From positions 256,797 to 320,796 of the forward strand of contig CP129489.1 of NCBI GenBank assembly GCA_030584065.1: a stretch of DNA of 64,000 nt, in the 5' to 3' direction. The notes beneath the pieces were generated by a model. The model saw only the letters and a program-made list of their open reading frames with translations, was not told the origin of the DNA and made no database searches. Position 1 is the first letter of the stretch; each line of letters opens with the position of its first letter. The position numbers and the translations under genes are program-made. This DNA is from Flavobacteriales bacterium. GTDB lineage: Bacteria; Bacteroidota; Bacteroidia; Flavobacteriales_F; PHOS-HE28. Shown in pieces: positions 1-9,070 of this stretch.

Positions 1-34
1 GCAACCTCCCGGATGCCAGTGCGTGGATGCCGCT

Positions 35-301
35 ATGAGAGGCAAGCCATGGAAATCATGCGCGGCGCTGCATGAGGCCTACCAGCGGGCCCGACAGGTC
101 CTCGGCCGCAATCGGTGCACGGTGCTGGCCGCGGTGGCCGGCCACCTTGAGCGCACGGGCAGCCCTGCGGAAGCGCTTCGCCTCTATCGTCCGGCCCGAA
201 GCACGGCCATGACCGCGGCAGAAGAAGCCGAGCAGGCGGCGGATATCCGCCGGGTGTCGTCCAGGTTGCGTCGAGCGCGCTGGGCGGGCCTGTTCGGTTG
301 A
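35..301 (+). CDS. Possible TPR-like protein, 3' part or small ORF at window edge
   Basis: I do not recognise this protein. The frame reads as Ala/Arg/Leu-rich helices with a TPR-like segment (ERTGSPAEALRLY) and high third-position GC, so it looks coding, and the opposite strand does not. The frame is open back to base 2, so the gene may begin outside the window. ATG at 35 is shown because it overlaps a TGA at 36-38 that ends another frame reading NLPDASAWMPL, which would be a normal operon overlap. A third frame (YERQAMEIMRGAA, stop near 73) also looks plausible, so a frameshifted TPR protein is possible. Low certainty. Confidence 0.35.
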   Translation: MRGKPWKSCAALHEAYQRARQVLGRNRCTVLAAVAGHLERTGSPAEALRLYRPARSTAMTAAEEAEQAADIRRVSSRLRRARWAGLFG

Positions 302-345
302 GCCACGGTCAGGATGGGTGCCGAATGGCATCCGCCCTGCTGCGT

Positions 346-912
346 TCAGAGCCCCAACCCGAAGCCTCCGCTAACCACGGGCCCCTGGCCCAAGTAGACG
401 CTGTTCGGGTCCTGGAGCACCTCCCACAGCACCTGCAGGTAGATGGCGCTGCGTCCGCCCAAGGACTGCACGTAGCCGCCGCCCACCAGGAGATGCGGCA
501 CCCACATCTTCCGGAACCGCGCTTCCGCATAGCTGTAGCGGTCCACGTTCAGGTTCAGGAACTCGGCGTGGAGGAAGACCGGGTCCACCACCCTGTACCG
601 GGAGAAGGCGCGGTAGCCGAAGCCGCTGAAATCGTACGGCGGCGTGAACCGGTTGTCACGGTAGTACCAGTAGCTGAACCCCACGCTCGTGGAGAACCGC
701 CCGGCGGGGTCCACCTTGTACCCGATCAGCGGATCGAGCTGGATGGCGGTGACCGTGCCGAACGCCAAGCCGATGCCGCCTCCGAACCAGAAGCGCTCAT
801 GCAGCGGCCGCCCGTCGGCTTCCTTGCGGGGCGCGGCCTTGGCGTCGTCCTGTGCACGCAGCGGCGCGCTCGACAGCACCAGGAGGAGCAGCGCGAACGG
901 TGGGCGGACCAT
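346..912 (-). CDS. Exported outer-membrane beta-barrel-like protein (hypothetical)
   Basis: This 188-residue protein starts with a clear signal peptide (MVRPPFALLLLVLSSAPLRAQ, cleavage near 20). The rest alternates aromatic and glycine-rich strands (FGGGIGLAFG, SVGFSYWYY, LVGGGYVQS, VVSGGFGLGL) and ends in a hydrophobic residue, as small outer-membrane barrels do. No enzyme motif is visible. It lies 19 bp after the MATE exporter gene on the same strand, so it is probably the last gene of the icd-mannosyltransferase-MATE run. It could be a structural barrel or a narrow channel. Function unknown. Confidence 0.75.
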   Translation of the reverse strand: MVRPPFALLLLVLSSAPLRAQDDAKAAPRKEADGRPLHERFWFGGGIGLAFGTVTAIQLDPLIGYKVDPAGRFSTSVGFSYWYYRDNRFTPPYDFSGFGYRAFSRYRVVDPVFLHAEFLNLNVDRYSYAEARFRKMWVPHLLVGGGYVQSLGGRSAIYLQVLWEVLQDPNSVYLGQGPVVSGGFGLGL

Positions 913-931
913 GAGCCGAAGGTAGCGCCGC

Positions 932-2257
932 TCAGCGCACGGCAGGCGCGCGATGGTGCTTCTCGAAGTGGGCGCTCAGCAGTGCGCCGCGGACCGTCAT
1001 CCAGGCGAGGAAGGCCATCCAGACGGCGTGCAGCCGCCAATCGAGCGCATCGCCCGCCCAGATCACCGGCACGAAGGCGACGAGGGTGGCGATGAGCAGC
1101 ACGTTGCGCAGGATCCTGCCGTTGCCCAGCCCCTTGTAGATGCCATCGAAGGCGAAGGCGACGGCATTGATGGGCTGGGTGAGCACCACCATCCAGAAGA
1201 CGCCGTCCAGGAGCTCAAGCACGCGCTGGTCCTGCGTGAAGAGCGCACCGATGCGGTTGTACCCGATGAGGTAGAGCACCGCCAACCCCGCGCCGATGGT
1301 CACGCTCATGCGCACCACCTGCCAGCTCACCCGGTGGAGGTCGCGCCAGTTGCGCTCCCCGTTCAGCCGCCCCACCAGCACGCTGCCGGCCGCGGCGTAG
1401 CCATCGATGAAGAAGGCGCTGAAGAGCCATATCTGCATGGCGATGCTGTGCGCGCCGATGTATGCCTCGCCATACCCGGTGGCATACCGGTTGCCCAGGT
1501 AGTAGCAGAGGTTCAGGGCCAGCGTCCGCGCGAAGAGGTTCCCGCTCAGCAGCCACAGGCCCTTCAGCTCGGGATGCCGCAGCCCGCGCGGAACCATGCT
1601 GAAGGGCGTGCGGGTCTCCAGGATCCATGCGGCGCTGCCGAACATGACCGCCTGAGCCGCCAGGCTGGCCCATGCGCTGCCCGCGATGCCCATGCCCTCC
1701 ACAGGCCCATAGCCGAAGATCAGGATGGGGTTCAGCAGGCCATTGACGATGGCGCCGATGATGCTGATCCACATGCCCCAGCTCAGGTTCTGGATACCGC
1801 GGAAGGCGCCGGTGATGGCGAAGGTGGCCAGGACGATTGGGTGGCCATAGCTGCGGATGCGGTAGTACTCAACGGCCTTTTCCAGCACCTCGCCCTCCGC
1901 ATTGTAGAGCCTGAAGATGGGCTCTGCGAGCGCGTTCGTGAGGGCGAAGAAGAGGAAGCCGAGCAGGAAGTTCATCCAGGCGGCGATGGGCACGAGCCCG
2001 GCAACCGCCTGCACCCGGCCCTCACCGTAGTAACGGGCCACCACGGCCAGCACGGCGCTGCGCGTCTGCGCCAGTACCCAAACCACCAGCAGGAAGAAGC
2101 TACTGGCGATGCCCACGGCGGCGAGGTCGGCGGTGCCCAAGCGGCCCACGAAGGCGGTGTCCACCAGCGATATCACAGGCTCCGCGATGCCGCTGATGAT
2201 GGCCGGCACCGCCAAGCGGTCGATGTCCCTGCGGGTGACGGTTCGGGGTAGGCTCAA
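932..2257 (-). CDS. MATE family multidrug/organic cation exporter
   Basis: This 441-residue protein has about twelve membrane segments and the MATE features in the first half: VPAIISGIAEPVISLVDTAF, then RLGTADLAAVGIAS, followed by a second, related half starting near residue 230. MATE proteins expel drugs, dyes or metabolites in exchange for Na+ or H+ across the inner membrane. The length is normal and the closest type is the DinF-like branch. The gene starts 31 bp after the mannosyltransferase-like gene and ends 19 bp before the outer-membrane protein gene, so all three are probably co-transcribed. The substrate cannot be read from the sequence. Confidence 0.93.
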   Translation of the reverse strand: MSLPRTVTRRDIDRLAVPAIISGIAEPVISLVDTAFVGRLGTADLAAVGIASSFFLLVVWVLAQTRSAVLAVVARYYGEGRVQAVAGLVPIAAWMNFLLGFLFFALTNALAEPIFRLYNAEGEVLEKAVEYYRIRSYGHPIVLATFAITGAFRGIQNLSWGMWISIIGAIVNGLLNPILIFGYGPVEGMGIAGSAWASLAAQAVMFGSAAWILETRTPFSMVPRGLRHPELKGLWLLSGNLFARTLALNLCYYLGNRYATGYGEAYIGAHSIAMQIWLFSAFFIDGYAAAGSVLVGRLNGERNWRDLHRVSWQVVRMSVTIGAGLAVLYLIGYNRIGALFTQDQRVLELLDGVFWMVVLTQPINAVAFAFDGIYKGLGNGRILRNVLLIATLVAFVPVIWAGDALDWRLHAVWMAFLAWMTVRGALLSAHFEKHHRAPAVR

Positions 2258-2288
2258 TCGGGCGCGAAGATCATGATCGGTCCCGGCT

Positions 2289-3725
2289 TCAGTGGCCGAT
2301 GTTCTCCGTGGTTAGTCGGTAAAGCACCAAAGGGTCATGCCCATCCTCCAGGCCGTACCATGCCAGGAAGCGGTGCGTCCAAGGCGGTGCGGCCACAGCC
2401 ATGCGCTTCAGGCTCTGCACGCGGTCGAGGCCCTGGCTCTCCCTGGCAATCACCAGATGGTTGCGCTTCTCCTTGCTGGGCACGATCCGCTCCACGAAGG
2501 CTTCGGTGCTCCTGGGGGCCAGGTAGAAGGGCGGAATCCACTGCCGCCAATCGCCCAGGTGGTCAATGTGCACGGCCTCGCTGCCATAGCGTTCATGGAT
2601 GGCCTCGGCCAGCTTGATGCGCCCATTGCCGGCAGGCGTGGCGATCCCAACGGCCAACGCCAATACGTTCACCGCCGCAAAGGGGAAGAGGATGCGCATG
2701 GCCCCGGCACTCCGCATCGCAGCGGGCCACCGCTCGCACAGGGCATCCCAAGCGGCCATCAGCAGCCAAGGCATCAGCGGCGCCAGCGGGATGAGGAAGC
2801 GCGGCTCCTTGTTCGGCAGCAGGCTGTGCGCGAGCAGGAAGGGGAGGAGCAGCCAGAGCACCGGGTGGCGCGGCTTCAGTGCGAGCAGGGCCGCCGCGGC
2901 AGCGAGCAGCGCCGCGCCGATGGGCAATGCGGCGTACTTCAGCCCGAAGAGCAGGTGCTGGTGCCACGGCAGCGCGGTGAACCGGTGCGCCTCCTCGCCG
3001 GTGAGGGCGGCGCTCGCGTAGTTCCACAGGGTGAAGGTGATGCGGCCGTAAGCGAGCGAATCGGCGGCGATACCCACGGCGAGGAAGGCCAATGCGCCGA
3101 TGGCCATGCCACCGATGCGCTTCCAGGGCTCGTGTCTCACCACCAGCAGCCAGAGCAACGCACCGAAGGGCAGGATCGCTGCCGCTGGCCGCACAAGCAG
3201 CGCAGCAGCCCACCACGCTCCGATGGCCTCCGGCCGGCGCGCATCGAGCAGCAGCGTGAGCCCGCGGAGGAAGAGCATCCCGCTCCAGGCCTCGCCGCTG
3301 AAGCGCACGTGCAGCACGGGCACGAACCACAGGAACCAGGAAAGGAGGATGAAAGCCTGCCGGTTCTCCTCGCGCACCGAGGGGAGCACCGCCCTGACGA
3401 AGCCTCCCACCGCCCACAGCGCCAACGCCGCCGTGAGCAACCGGAGCAGCAGGGTGAGGGTGAAGGGGCTGGTGACGCCGGAAAGTCCGGCGGCCTCGAA
3501 GACGCCCGCTGCGATCAAGGGAAGCGTCATGCTGCGCCAGCCCTGATGGTAGTCGATCGGCAGGGATGCCGCGTCCGCGTGGCCGCGCAGTTGCTCGGCC
3601 AGCAGGATCACATGCTGGAACTCATCCTCGGAGGAGTAGCCTGTTCCGAACCATGCGGCAAGCGCCAGCACGGCAGCAGCGGGCAGGAGGCACCAGCGGC
3701 GGAAGGTCATGCCAGGGAAAGGCAT
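2289..3725 (-). CDS. GT22 (Alg9/PIG-B-like) mannosyltransferase-like membrane protein
   Basis: This 478-residue membrane protein has roughly ten transmembrane segments. Two features point to the GT-C fold, GT22 family: an acidic motif in the first outward loop (SSEDEFQH, residues 31-38), and near residue 315 the motif HSLLPNKEPRFLIPLAPL, matching the family H-K-E-x-R-F-L signature. Such enzymes transfer a sugar from a polyprenyl-phosphate donor on the outer face of the inner membrane. The target here is unknown; a cell-surface glycan or glycoprotein is likely. ATG at 3725 is used; ATG at 3710 (MTFRRW) is equally possible. It lies 23 bp after the isocitrate dehydrogenase gene. Confidence 0.75.
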   Translation of the reverse strand: MPFPGMTFRRWCLLPAAAVLALAAWFGTGYSSEDEFQHVILLAEQLRGHADAASLPIDYHQGWRSMTLPLIAAGVFEAAGLSGVTSPFTLTLLLRLLTAALALWAVGGFVRAVLPSVREENRQAFILLSWFLWFVPVLHVRFSGEAWSGMLFLRGLTLLLDARRPEAIGAWWAAALLVRPAAAILPFGALLWLLVVRHEPWKRIGGMAIGALAFLAVGIAADSLAYGRITFTLWNYASAALTGEEAHRFTALPWHQHLLFGLKYAALPIGAALLAAAAALLALKPRHPVLWLLLPFLLAHSLLPNKEPRFLIPLAPLMPWLLMAAWDALCERWPAAMRSAGAMRILFPFAAVNVLALAVGIATPAGNGRIKLAEAIHERYGSEAVHIDHLGDWRQWIPPFYLAPRSTEAFVERIVPSKEKRNHLVIARESQGLDRVQSLKRMAVAAPPWTHRFLAWYGLEDGHDPLVLYRLTTENIGH

Positions 3726-3748
3726 GGCCGAAGATGGCGAAGGCAGGC

Positions 3749-4969
3749 TTACGCCCGCTCGATGCCCTCGCGCAGGGCCTCCATGAACTTCTCGGTAGTG
3801 AGGTAGTGCTCGGGCCCCACCTTCTCACCGTGGATGCACACCGCGAGGTCCTTGGTCATCTTGCCGCTCTCCACGGTGCGGATGCACACGTTCTCGAGTT
3901 TCGTGCAGAAGTCGATGAGGGCCTGGTTGCCATCGAGCTTGCCGCGGAAGGCCAGGCCGCGCGTCCACGCGAAGATGCTCGCGATGGGGTTGGTGCTGGT
4001 GGGCTTGCCCTGCTGGTGCATGCGGTAGTGGCGCGTCACGGTGCCGTGCGCGGCCTCCGCTTCCATGGTCTTGCCATCCGGGGTGATCAGCACGCTGGTC
4101 ATCAGGCCCAATGAGCCGAAGCCCTGCGCCACGGTATCGCTCTGCACATCGCCGTCGTAGTTCTTGCAGGCCCACACGAAGCCGCCGCTCCATTTCATGG
4201 CGCTGGCCACCATGTCGTCGATCAAGCGGTGCTCGTACACGATGCCGGCCTTCTCGAAGTCGGTCTTGAAGTGCTTCTGGTAGATCTCCTCGAAGATGTC
4301 CTTGAAGCGGCCGTCGTACTTCTTCAGGATGGTGTTCTTGGTGCTCAGGTAGAGCGGCCACTTCTTCGCCAGGGCGAGGTTGAAGCAGCTGTGCGCGAAG
4401 CCCTCGATGCTCTCGTCGGTGTTGTACATGCTCAGCGCCACGCCGTTGCCATCGAACTGGTACACCTCCCAGCTCTGCGGGCTGCCGCCGTCATCAGGCG
4501 TGAAGGTCATGGTGAGCTTCCCCTTGCCTTTGATCACCGCATCGGTGGCGCGGTACTGGTCGCCGAAGGCGTGGCGGCCGATCACGATGGGCTGCGTCCA
4601 CCCCGGCACCAGGCGCGGGATGTTGCTGATCACGATGGGCTCGCGGAACACCGTTCCGTTGAGGATGTTGCGGATGGTGCCGTTGGGGCTCTTCCACATC
4701 TGCTTCAGGCCGAATTCCTGCACGCGCGCCTCGTCGGGTGTGATGGTGGCGCACTTGATGCCCACGTTGTGCTTGAGGATGGCCTTCGCGGCATCCACGG
4801 TCACCTTGTCGTCGGTCTTGTCGCGGTACTCGATGCCGAGGTCGTAGTATTCGATGGGCACATCAACGTAGGGGAGGACCAGCTGGTCCTTGATCCACTT
4901 CCAGATGATGCGGGTCATCTCATCGCCATCGAGCTCCACAACGGGCTTGGTCACCTTGATCTTCGACAT
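3749..4969 (-). CDS. icd: NADP-dependent isocitrate dehydrogenase (eukaryote-like homodimeric type)
   Basis: This enzyme oxidises isocitrate to 2-oxoglutarate and CO2 with NADP+ in the TCA cycle. The 406-residue protein begins [20 protein letters not shown], as in the mitochondrial-type homodimeric family. Substrate-binding [18 protein letters not shown] and the NADP-site motif [11 protein letters not shown] followed by [11 protein letters not shown] are intact. The reading frame extends upstream to 5203, but homology starts at the ATG at 4969, and a -7 promoter-like element sits at 5038-5045, so the longer form is rejected. The gene is followed at 23 bp by the mannosyltransferase-like gene. 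The aconitase gene at 11.5 kb has a very similar promoter-proximal sequence. Confidence 0.97.
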   Translation of the reverse strand: MSKIKVTKPVVELDGDEMTRIIWKWIKDQLVLPYVDVPIEYYDLGIEYRDKTDDKVTVDAAKAILKHNVGIKCATITPDEARVQEFGLKQMWKSPNGTIRNILNGTVFREPIVISNIPRLVPGWTQPIVIGRHAFGDQYRATDAVIKGKGKLTMTFTPDDGGSPQSWEVYQFDGNGVALSMYNTDESIEGFAHSCFNLALAKKWPLYLSTKNTILKKYDGRFKDIFEEIYQKHFKTDFEKAGIVYEHRLIDDMVASAMKWSGGFVWACKNYDGDVQSDTVAQGFGSLGLMTSVLITPDGKTMEAEAAHGTVTRHYRMHQQGKPTSTNPIASIFAWTRGLAFRGKLDGNQALIDFCTKLENVCIRTVESGKMTKDLAVCIHGEKVGPEHYLTTEKFMEALREGIERA

Positions 4970-5030
4970 CGTACGCGGTTGGTTGTCAGTGTGGGTGGTC
5001 CGGTACGGCAAGGAAGACCGACCGGGTGTT

Positions 5031-5045
5031 GCGGCCGCGAAAGTA
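5031..5045 (-). promoter_or_regulatory. Putative -7 element and GCGGCCGC palindrome upstream of icd
   Basis: On the minus strand TACTTTCG (5045-5038) resembles the Bacteroidota -7 element TAnnTTTG. It runs directly into the palindrome GCGGCCGC (5038-5031) and then AA. No TTG is seen at the expected -33 position. The aconitase gene has TACCTTTG followed by the same palindrome and AA. Confidence 0.45.
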
Positions 5046-5063
5046 CCCATTGGGGAAAAGCGA

Positions 5064-5867
5064 TCAGGGCTCTTCGTCGTGGTCGGAGCCCGGCGCTGGC
5101 TCCTTCGATCCATTGCGCACGAGCCTGCCCTTAACGTAGCGCTCCTTGCGGGAAACTCGGCCCTCCTGGTCATAGTAGATGAACTCGCCTGCCGGGTAGC
5201 CATGGTCGTAACGGCCGGTGTAGCTCACGGTGCCATCGCCGCGGAACACGGTCAACTCGCCGTGCGGGCGTCCATTGGTGCAAATGGTGGTGTACCGGCC
5301 CAAGCCCATCGGAAAGATGGTCACGTACTCGCCGTTGAACAAGGCGCCGGTGGAGTCGCGCAGCACCCGTTCCCCGTGGAGGCCGTTGCTGCGATAGCCC
5401 TTCTTCCATTCGATGCGGCCATTCGGATGGTACGTGGTGCTCGGCCCGTGGCGGACCCCTCTGCGGTACCGGACCTTCGAGAGCACGGCTCCATTCGGGT
5501 GGTAGAAGATCTCGAGGCCATGCACCTGTCCATCCCTGACCATGGCCTCACGGACCTTGCGCTCCAGGCTGTCATACTGGATCACCGAACCATGGATCCG
5601 CCCTTTCCGGTAATATGCCTCCCAGGCTTTCCTGCCGCGCGCATCGAACCGCACTGCTGGGCCGTGACAGCGCTCGTTGCGGTAATTCTCGTAGCCGATC
5701 AGCCTGCCTGTGGTGTCGTGCACCGAGACCGGGTTAAGGATCCTCCCCGAAGCATCACGGTGAATGACGCCGTACCGGCCGTTCTTCACCTCGGTGGTGT
5801 CCGTCCGCTGTGCCCGGAGAAGCGATGCTGAAGCCGCCATGAGGAGGAGCAGGACCGCCTTCAGCAT
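5064..5867 (-). CDS. Exported MORN-repeat / YwqK-type protein
   Basis: A signal peptide ([20 protein letters not shown]) is followed by repeated units of about 22-24 residues of the kind G-x-x-x-x-Y-x-x-N/D-G-x-x, for example [19 protein letters not shown] and [19 protein letters not shown]. These belong to the MORN-variant family often labelled 'toxin-antitoxin system YwqK antitoxin', a label with little support for exported Bacteroidota members. The 267-residue form starts at the ATG that opens the signal peptide. An in-frame GTG at 5906 overlapping the dnaX stop and an ATG at 5900 would add an odd Cys-containing leader. Role unknown; a cell-surface or periplasmic scaffold is plausible. Confidence 0.8.
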   Translation of the reverse strand: MLKAVLLLLMAASASLLRAQRTDTTEVKNGRYGVIHRDASGRILNPVSVHDTTGRLIGYENYRNERCHGPAVRFDARGRKAWEAYYRKGRIHGSVIQYDSLERKVREAMVRDGQVHGLEIFYHPNGAVLSKVRYRRGVRHGPSTTYHPNGRIEWKKGYRSNGLHGERVLRDSTGALFNGEYVTIFPMGLGRYTTICTNGRPHGELTVFRGDGTVSYTGRYDHGYPAGEFIYYDQEGRVSRKERYVKGRLVRNGSKEPAPGSDHDEEP

Positions 5868-5902
5868 CCGGTTGTGGCAGGGCCGGCAGGGGGCGCCCAT
5901 CC

Positions 5903-7642
5903 TCACCCCAGGTCAAGGTCCAGTTCCTCCCGCAGCCGCAGCAGTGAAGGGTTCCGTTCCGCCATCAGGTTGAAGCGGTCGAGCTTGGTGTAGCGCGGCT
6001 TCACCACCACTTCCTGCTTCATCACCTCCAGCTGCAGCGCGGGGTCGGCCAGTTCGCGCCGGAGGTGGGAGAGGAGGGTCGGCTTCTCCTCCCGCATGTA
6101 TTTCTCCTGCACCTCGTTCACGATGGCGAAGCGGATGGCGCTCGGTCCCGTCACCTCCGGATCGTGCGCCGCCAGCGTGGCGTGCAGGCTGTTCTTGCCC
6201 TCGCGCTTGCGCGCCAGGGCATATTCACCCCACACCCTGAGAAGGAGCGCCGGATTCACCTCCTTGGTGGCCGTGGGCAGCGCGGGCCCCTCGTCGGTAT
6301 CGAGCGGGGCAGGCCCCCCTGGCGTTGCCTGTGCCGGTGCCACCGGCTTGATGCTCACATGGTCCCGCAAGAGCCGCCGTTTGGGCGCGTAGCCATCGCT
6401 GCTTGCGGGAGGCGGCTCGGCTGCACCGGCCGGCGGGGGATGGGCGGAGGATGAAGCCTTGGCCATCGCCGGGGCTTGCACCGGCGCCACGCTCACGTCA
6501 GGGCTTTTTTTTTCAGCCCCAGCCGCTGCCGCTGGGTCGTTGCCCGCCGGGCCGTTCAGCCGGCACAGCTGCATCAGGGTGAGCTCCACCAGCAGGCGGG
6601 GCTCCTTGCTCTGCTTGTACTGCGCATCGCACTGGGCCAGGCGGTCGAGCCCTCGGATGAGGAGCTCGCGCGGGGTGGCCTGGGCCTGGCTGCCGTAACG
6701 CTTCACCAGGTCCTCGCTCACTTCCAGCAGCGGCAGCGTACGGGGATCCTGGCTCACCAGCAGATCGCGGAAATGCCGCGCCAGTCCGGTCACGAAGAGG
6801 TGCCCGTCGAAGCCGTTCTGCAGGATCGCATTGAACTCCACCAGGGCGGCGGGCACATCGCCCCTGATGATGTGGTCGGTGATGCTGAAGTAATGCTCAT
6901 GGTCGAGCACGTTCAGGTTCTTCACCACGTCCTGGTAGGTGAGGCGGTTCCCGGCGAAGCTCACCAGCTGATCGAAGATGCTCAGGGCATCGCGCAGCCC
7001 GCCGTCCGCTTTCTGGGCGATCACATGCAGGGCCTGCGGCTCCGCCTCGATGCCCTCCTTCTTGGCGATGGAACCGAGGTGGTGCGCGATGTCCGCCAGC
7101 TGGATGCGCCGGAAATCGAAGACCTGGCACCGGCTGAGGATGGTGGGCAGGATCTTGTGCTTCTCGGTGGTGGCCAGGATGAAGATCGCGTACGGCGGGG
7201 GCTCCTCCAGGGTCTTCAGGAACGCGTTGAACGCGGCCTGGCTGAGCATGTGCACCTCGTCGATGATGTACACCTTCTTCTCGCCCACCTGAGGTGCGAT
7301 GGTCACCTGCAGGATGAGGTTGCGGATGTCGTCCACGCTGTTGTTGCTGGCGGCATCGAGCTCGAAGATGTTGAGGCTGTGGCCCTCCCTGAACGACTTG
7401 CAGGGCTCGCAGACCCCGCAGGTGGTGAGGTCCTCGTTGCGGTTCTCGCAGTTGATGGTGCGCGCCAGGATACGCGCACAGGTGGTCTTGCCCACGCCGC
7501 GTGGGCCGGTGAAGAGGAATGCCTGCGCCAGGTGCCCGCTGCGGATGGCGTTCTTCAGGGTGCCGGTGACGGCCTCCTGGCCCACGACGGTATCGAATGT
7601 CTCCGGACGGTACTTGCGGGCACTGACGACGAAGGGCTCCAT
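5903..7642 (-). CDS. dnaX: DNA polymerase III subunits gamma/tau
   Basis: This is the clamp-loader ATPase of the replisome. The 579-residue product has Walker A GPRGVGKT (46-53), four zinc-binding cysteines (C65, C75, C78, C81), a Walker B-type IIDEVHML near 120, the sensor SRCQVFDF near 170, and collar domain III to about residue 370. A Pro/Ala-rich linker and a poorly conserved tau-type tail follow. The ATG at 7642 matches the family start; an upstream extension to 7693 is not needed. At codons 377-380 there is a nine-adenine run where slipping one base either way gives a stop within four codons, so a short gamma form of 381-382 residues is likely (see separate entry). Confidence 0.96.
   Translation of the reverse strand: MEPFVVSARKYRPETFDTVVGQEAVTGTLKNAIRSGHLAQAFLFTGPRGVGKTTCARILARTINCENRNEDLTTCGVCEPCKSFREGHSLNIFELDAASNNSVDDIRNLILQVTIAPQVGEKKVYIIDEVHMLSQAAFNAFLKTLEEPPPYAIFILATTEKHKILPTILSRCQVFDFRRIQLADIAHHLGSIAKKEGIEAEPQALHVIAQKADGGLRDALSIFDQLVSFAGNRLTYQDVVKNLNVLDHEHYFSITDHIIRGDVPAALVEFNAILQNGFDGHLFVTGLARHFRDLLVSQDPRTLPLLEVSEDLVKRYGSQAQATPRELLIRGLDRLAQCDAQYKQSKEPRLLVELTLMQLCRLNGPAGNDPAAAAGAEKKSPDVSVAPVQAPAMAKASSSAHPPPAGAAEPPPASSDGYAPKRRLLRDHVSIKPVAPAQATPGGPAPLDTDEGPALPTATKEVNPALLLRVWGEYALARKREGKNSLHATLAAHDPEVTGPSAIRFAIVNEVQEKYMREEKPTLLSHLRRELADPALQLEVMKQEVVVKPRYTKLDRFNLMAERNPSLLRLREELDLDLG
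6499..6514 (-). promoter_or_regulatory. A9 slippery run in dnaX, predicted gamma/tau switch
   Basis: On the coding (minus) strand the codons are GAA AAA AAA AGC CCT GAC, i.e. a run of nine A (plus-strand T at 6505-6513). A -1 shift reads AAA AAG CCC TGA; a +1 shift reads AAA GCC CTG ACG TGA. Both stop within four codons, giving 381- or 382-residue proteins that end just after domain III. E. coli dnaX uses ribosomal frameshifting at A-AAA-AAG, and Thermus uses polymerase slippage on A9, at the same functional position. Confidence 0.65.
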
Positions 7643-7918
7643 GGGCGGCCGAAGATAGCCCTGGCGACAAGCTCGATCCGGCTGCAATATCAACAGCTGT
7701 TGATGGCCCTCGGACTGGCCGCCGAAGCGCTGTCGGGGAGGGTTTAATCCTCAGGGTTGCAGGCTGTTGCGGGGAGTGCGGCGAGTCCCGCAGCGGCCGC
7801 GCCGTTTCTGCCGGCGCTTCCGCAGTCATCGCCCTCGGCAGGGGCACGGCCCAGGGAAATGCCCGGGCAATCGGATTTTCAGCTAGATTCGCGGCCCATT
7901 TTCAACCGAACAGTCACC

Positions 7919-8275
7919 ATGACCAACCGGTACGAGACCGTCTTCATTCTCACTCCCGTTTTGTCTGAGGACCAGGCAAAGGAGGCGGTAAAGAAGTTCA
8001 AAGACCTGATCAAAGCAGGCCGTGGAAAGGTCCACCACGAAGAGAGCTGGGGGATGCGCAAGCTCGCCTATCCCATCCAGAAGAAGTCCTCGGGCTTCTA
8101 CCACCTGATCGAGTTCGAGGCGGACCCCGCGTTCGTCGCCAAGCTCGAGACCGAATACCGTCGGGATGAGCGCGTGATCCGGTTCCTCACCACCCGGATG
8201 GACAAGCACCATCTGGCCTTCGCCGAGCGCAAGCGCAACAAGAAGAAGGAGACGAACGAAACCGCCAACGCCTGA
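7919..8275 (+). CDS. rpsF: 30S ribosomal protein bS6
   Basis: This small-subunit protein binds bS18 and the central domain of 16S rRNA. The 118-residue sequence begins [19 protein letters not shown] and has the family core [20 protein letters not shown] followed by [12 protein letters not shown] and the basic C-terminal tail ERKRNKKK. The ATG at 7919 matches the family start; the open frame reaches 7757 but shows no homology upstream. It is the first gene of the rpsF-rpsR-rplI operon (5 bp to rpsR). No priB or ssb gene lies between, as is usual outside the Proteobacteria and Firmicutes. Confidence 0.97.
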   Translation: MTNRYETVFILTPVLSEDQAKEAVKKFKDLIKAGRGKVHHEESWGMRKLAYPIQKKSSGFYHLIEFEADPAFVAKLETEYRRDERVIRFLTTRMDKHHLAFAERKRNKKKETNETANA

Positions 8276-8280
8276 ACGCC

Positions 8281-8556
8281 ATGAGCGCCGAGAGCACCAA
8301 TAGCGAGATCCGCTACCTGACGCCGATCGCCATTGAGACGAAGAAGGAGAAGTACTGCCGCTTCAAGAAGATGGGCATTACTTACATCGACTACAAGGAC
8401 CCCGATTTCCTCCTCCGTTTCGTGAATGAGCAGGGCAAGATCCTGCCCCGCCGCCTCACGGGCACCAGCCTCAAGTACCAGCGCAAGGTCGGCCAGGCCG
8501 TGAAGCGCTGCCGCCACCTGGCCCTGATGCCCTACGTGGCCGATATGATGAAGTAA
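8281..8556 (+). CDS. rpsR: 30S ribosomal protein bS18
   Basis: This protein pairs with bS6 on the platform of the small subunit. The 91-residue sequence contains the family core [19 protein letters not shown], then [19 protein letters not shown] and [20 protein letters not shown]. Length and termini are typical. It lies 5 bp after rpsF and 20 bp before rplI. Confidence 0.97.
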   Translation: MSAESTNSEIRYLTPIAIETKKEKYCRFKKMGITYIDYKDPDFLLRFVNEQGKILPRRLTGTSLKYQRKVGQAVKRCRHLALMPYVADMMK

Positions 8557-8576
8557 CCCCTCAACACGCAGGACCC

Positions 8577-9023
8577 ATGGAAGTCATCCTGAAGAAAGAC
8601 GTGGAGCACCTCGGCTACGCCAACGACGTAGTGAAAGTGCGCGAGGGCTATGCCCGGAACTATCTCCTGCCCCGCGGCCTGGCCACCGTGGCCACCCCCA
8701 GCGAGCGCAAACAGCTCGCTGAGACCCTGAAGCAGCGCGCCCACAAGCTCGCCAAGATCAAGGCCGATGCCGAGGCCTTGGCCGGCAGCGTGGAGGGCAA
8801 GACCCTGAGGATCGGTGCCAAGGTGGGTGAGAAGGGCCGCATCTTCGGCAGCGTCAACACCATCATGATCGCCGATGCGCTCAAGGCCATGGGCTTCGAG
8901 GTGGACCGCAAGAGCATCAAGATCAAGGGCGAAGCCATCAAAGCCGTCGGCAAGTACGAGGCCGAGGTGGCCTTCCACCGCGATGTGGTGCGCACCATCC
9001 CCTTCGAGGTGGTGGAGGAGTGA
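8577..9023 (+). CDS. rplI: 50S ribosomal protein bL9
   Basis: This large-subunit protein binds domain V of 23S rRNA through its N-terminal domain. The 148-residue product starts MEVILKKDVEHLGYANDVVK, continues with the signature VREGYARNYLLPRGLA, then a long connecting helix and a C-terminal domain (GKIFGSV-like GRIFGSVNTIMIADALK). It is the last gene of the rpsF operon and is followed at 20 bp by a strong hairpin terminator. Confidence 0.97.
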   Translation: MEVILKKDVEHLGYANDVVKVREGYARNYLLPRGLATVATPSERKQLAETLKQRAHKLAKIKADAEALAGSVEGKTLRIGAKVGEKGRIFGSVNTIMIADALKAMGFEVDRKSIKIKGEAIKAVGKYEAEVAFHRDVVRTIPFEVVEE

Positions 9024-9042
9024 GGCATCGAACGAGCAGCAG

Positions 9043-9070
9043 GAGAGGGGCCGCGAGGCCCCTCTCTTCA
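9043..9070 (+). terminator. Intrinsic terminator of the rpsF-rpsR-rplI operon
   Basis: A perfect 10-bp stem (GAGAGGGGCC at 9043-9052 with GGCCCCTCTC at 9057-9066) closes a GCGA tetraloop and is followed by TTCATT. Confidence 0.8.

Noticed and set aside
4229..5134. 301-residue plus-strand frame opposite icd
   Set aside because: Antisense to conserved isocitrate dehydrogenase motifs.
4970..5203. N-terminal extension of isocitrate dehydrogenase
   Set aside because: Arg/Thr/Ser-rich, crosses the promoter region and the end of the MORN gene; family homology begins at 4969.
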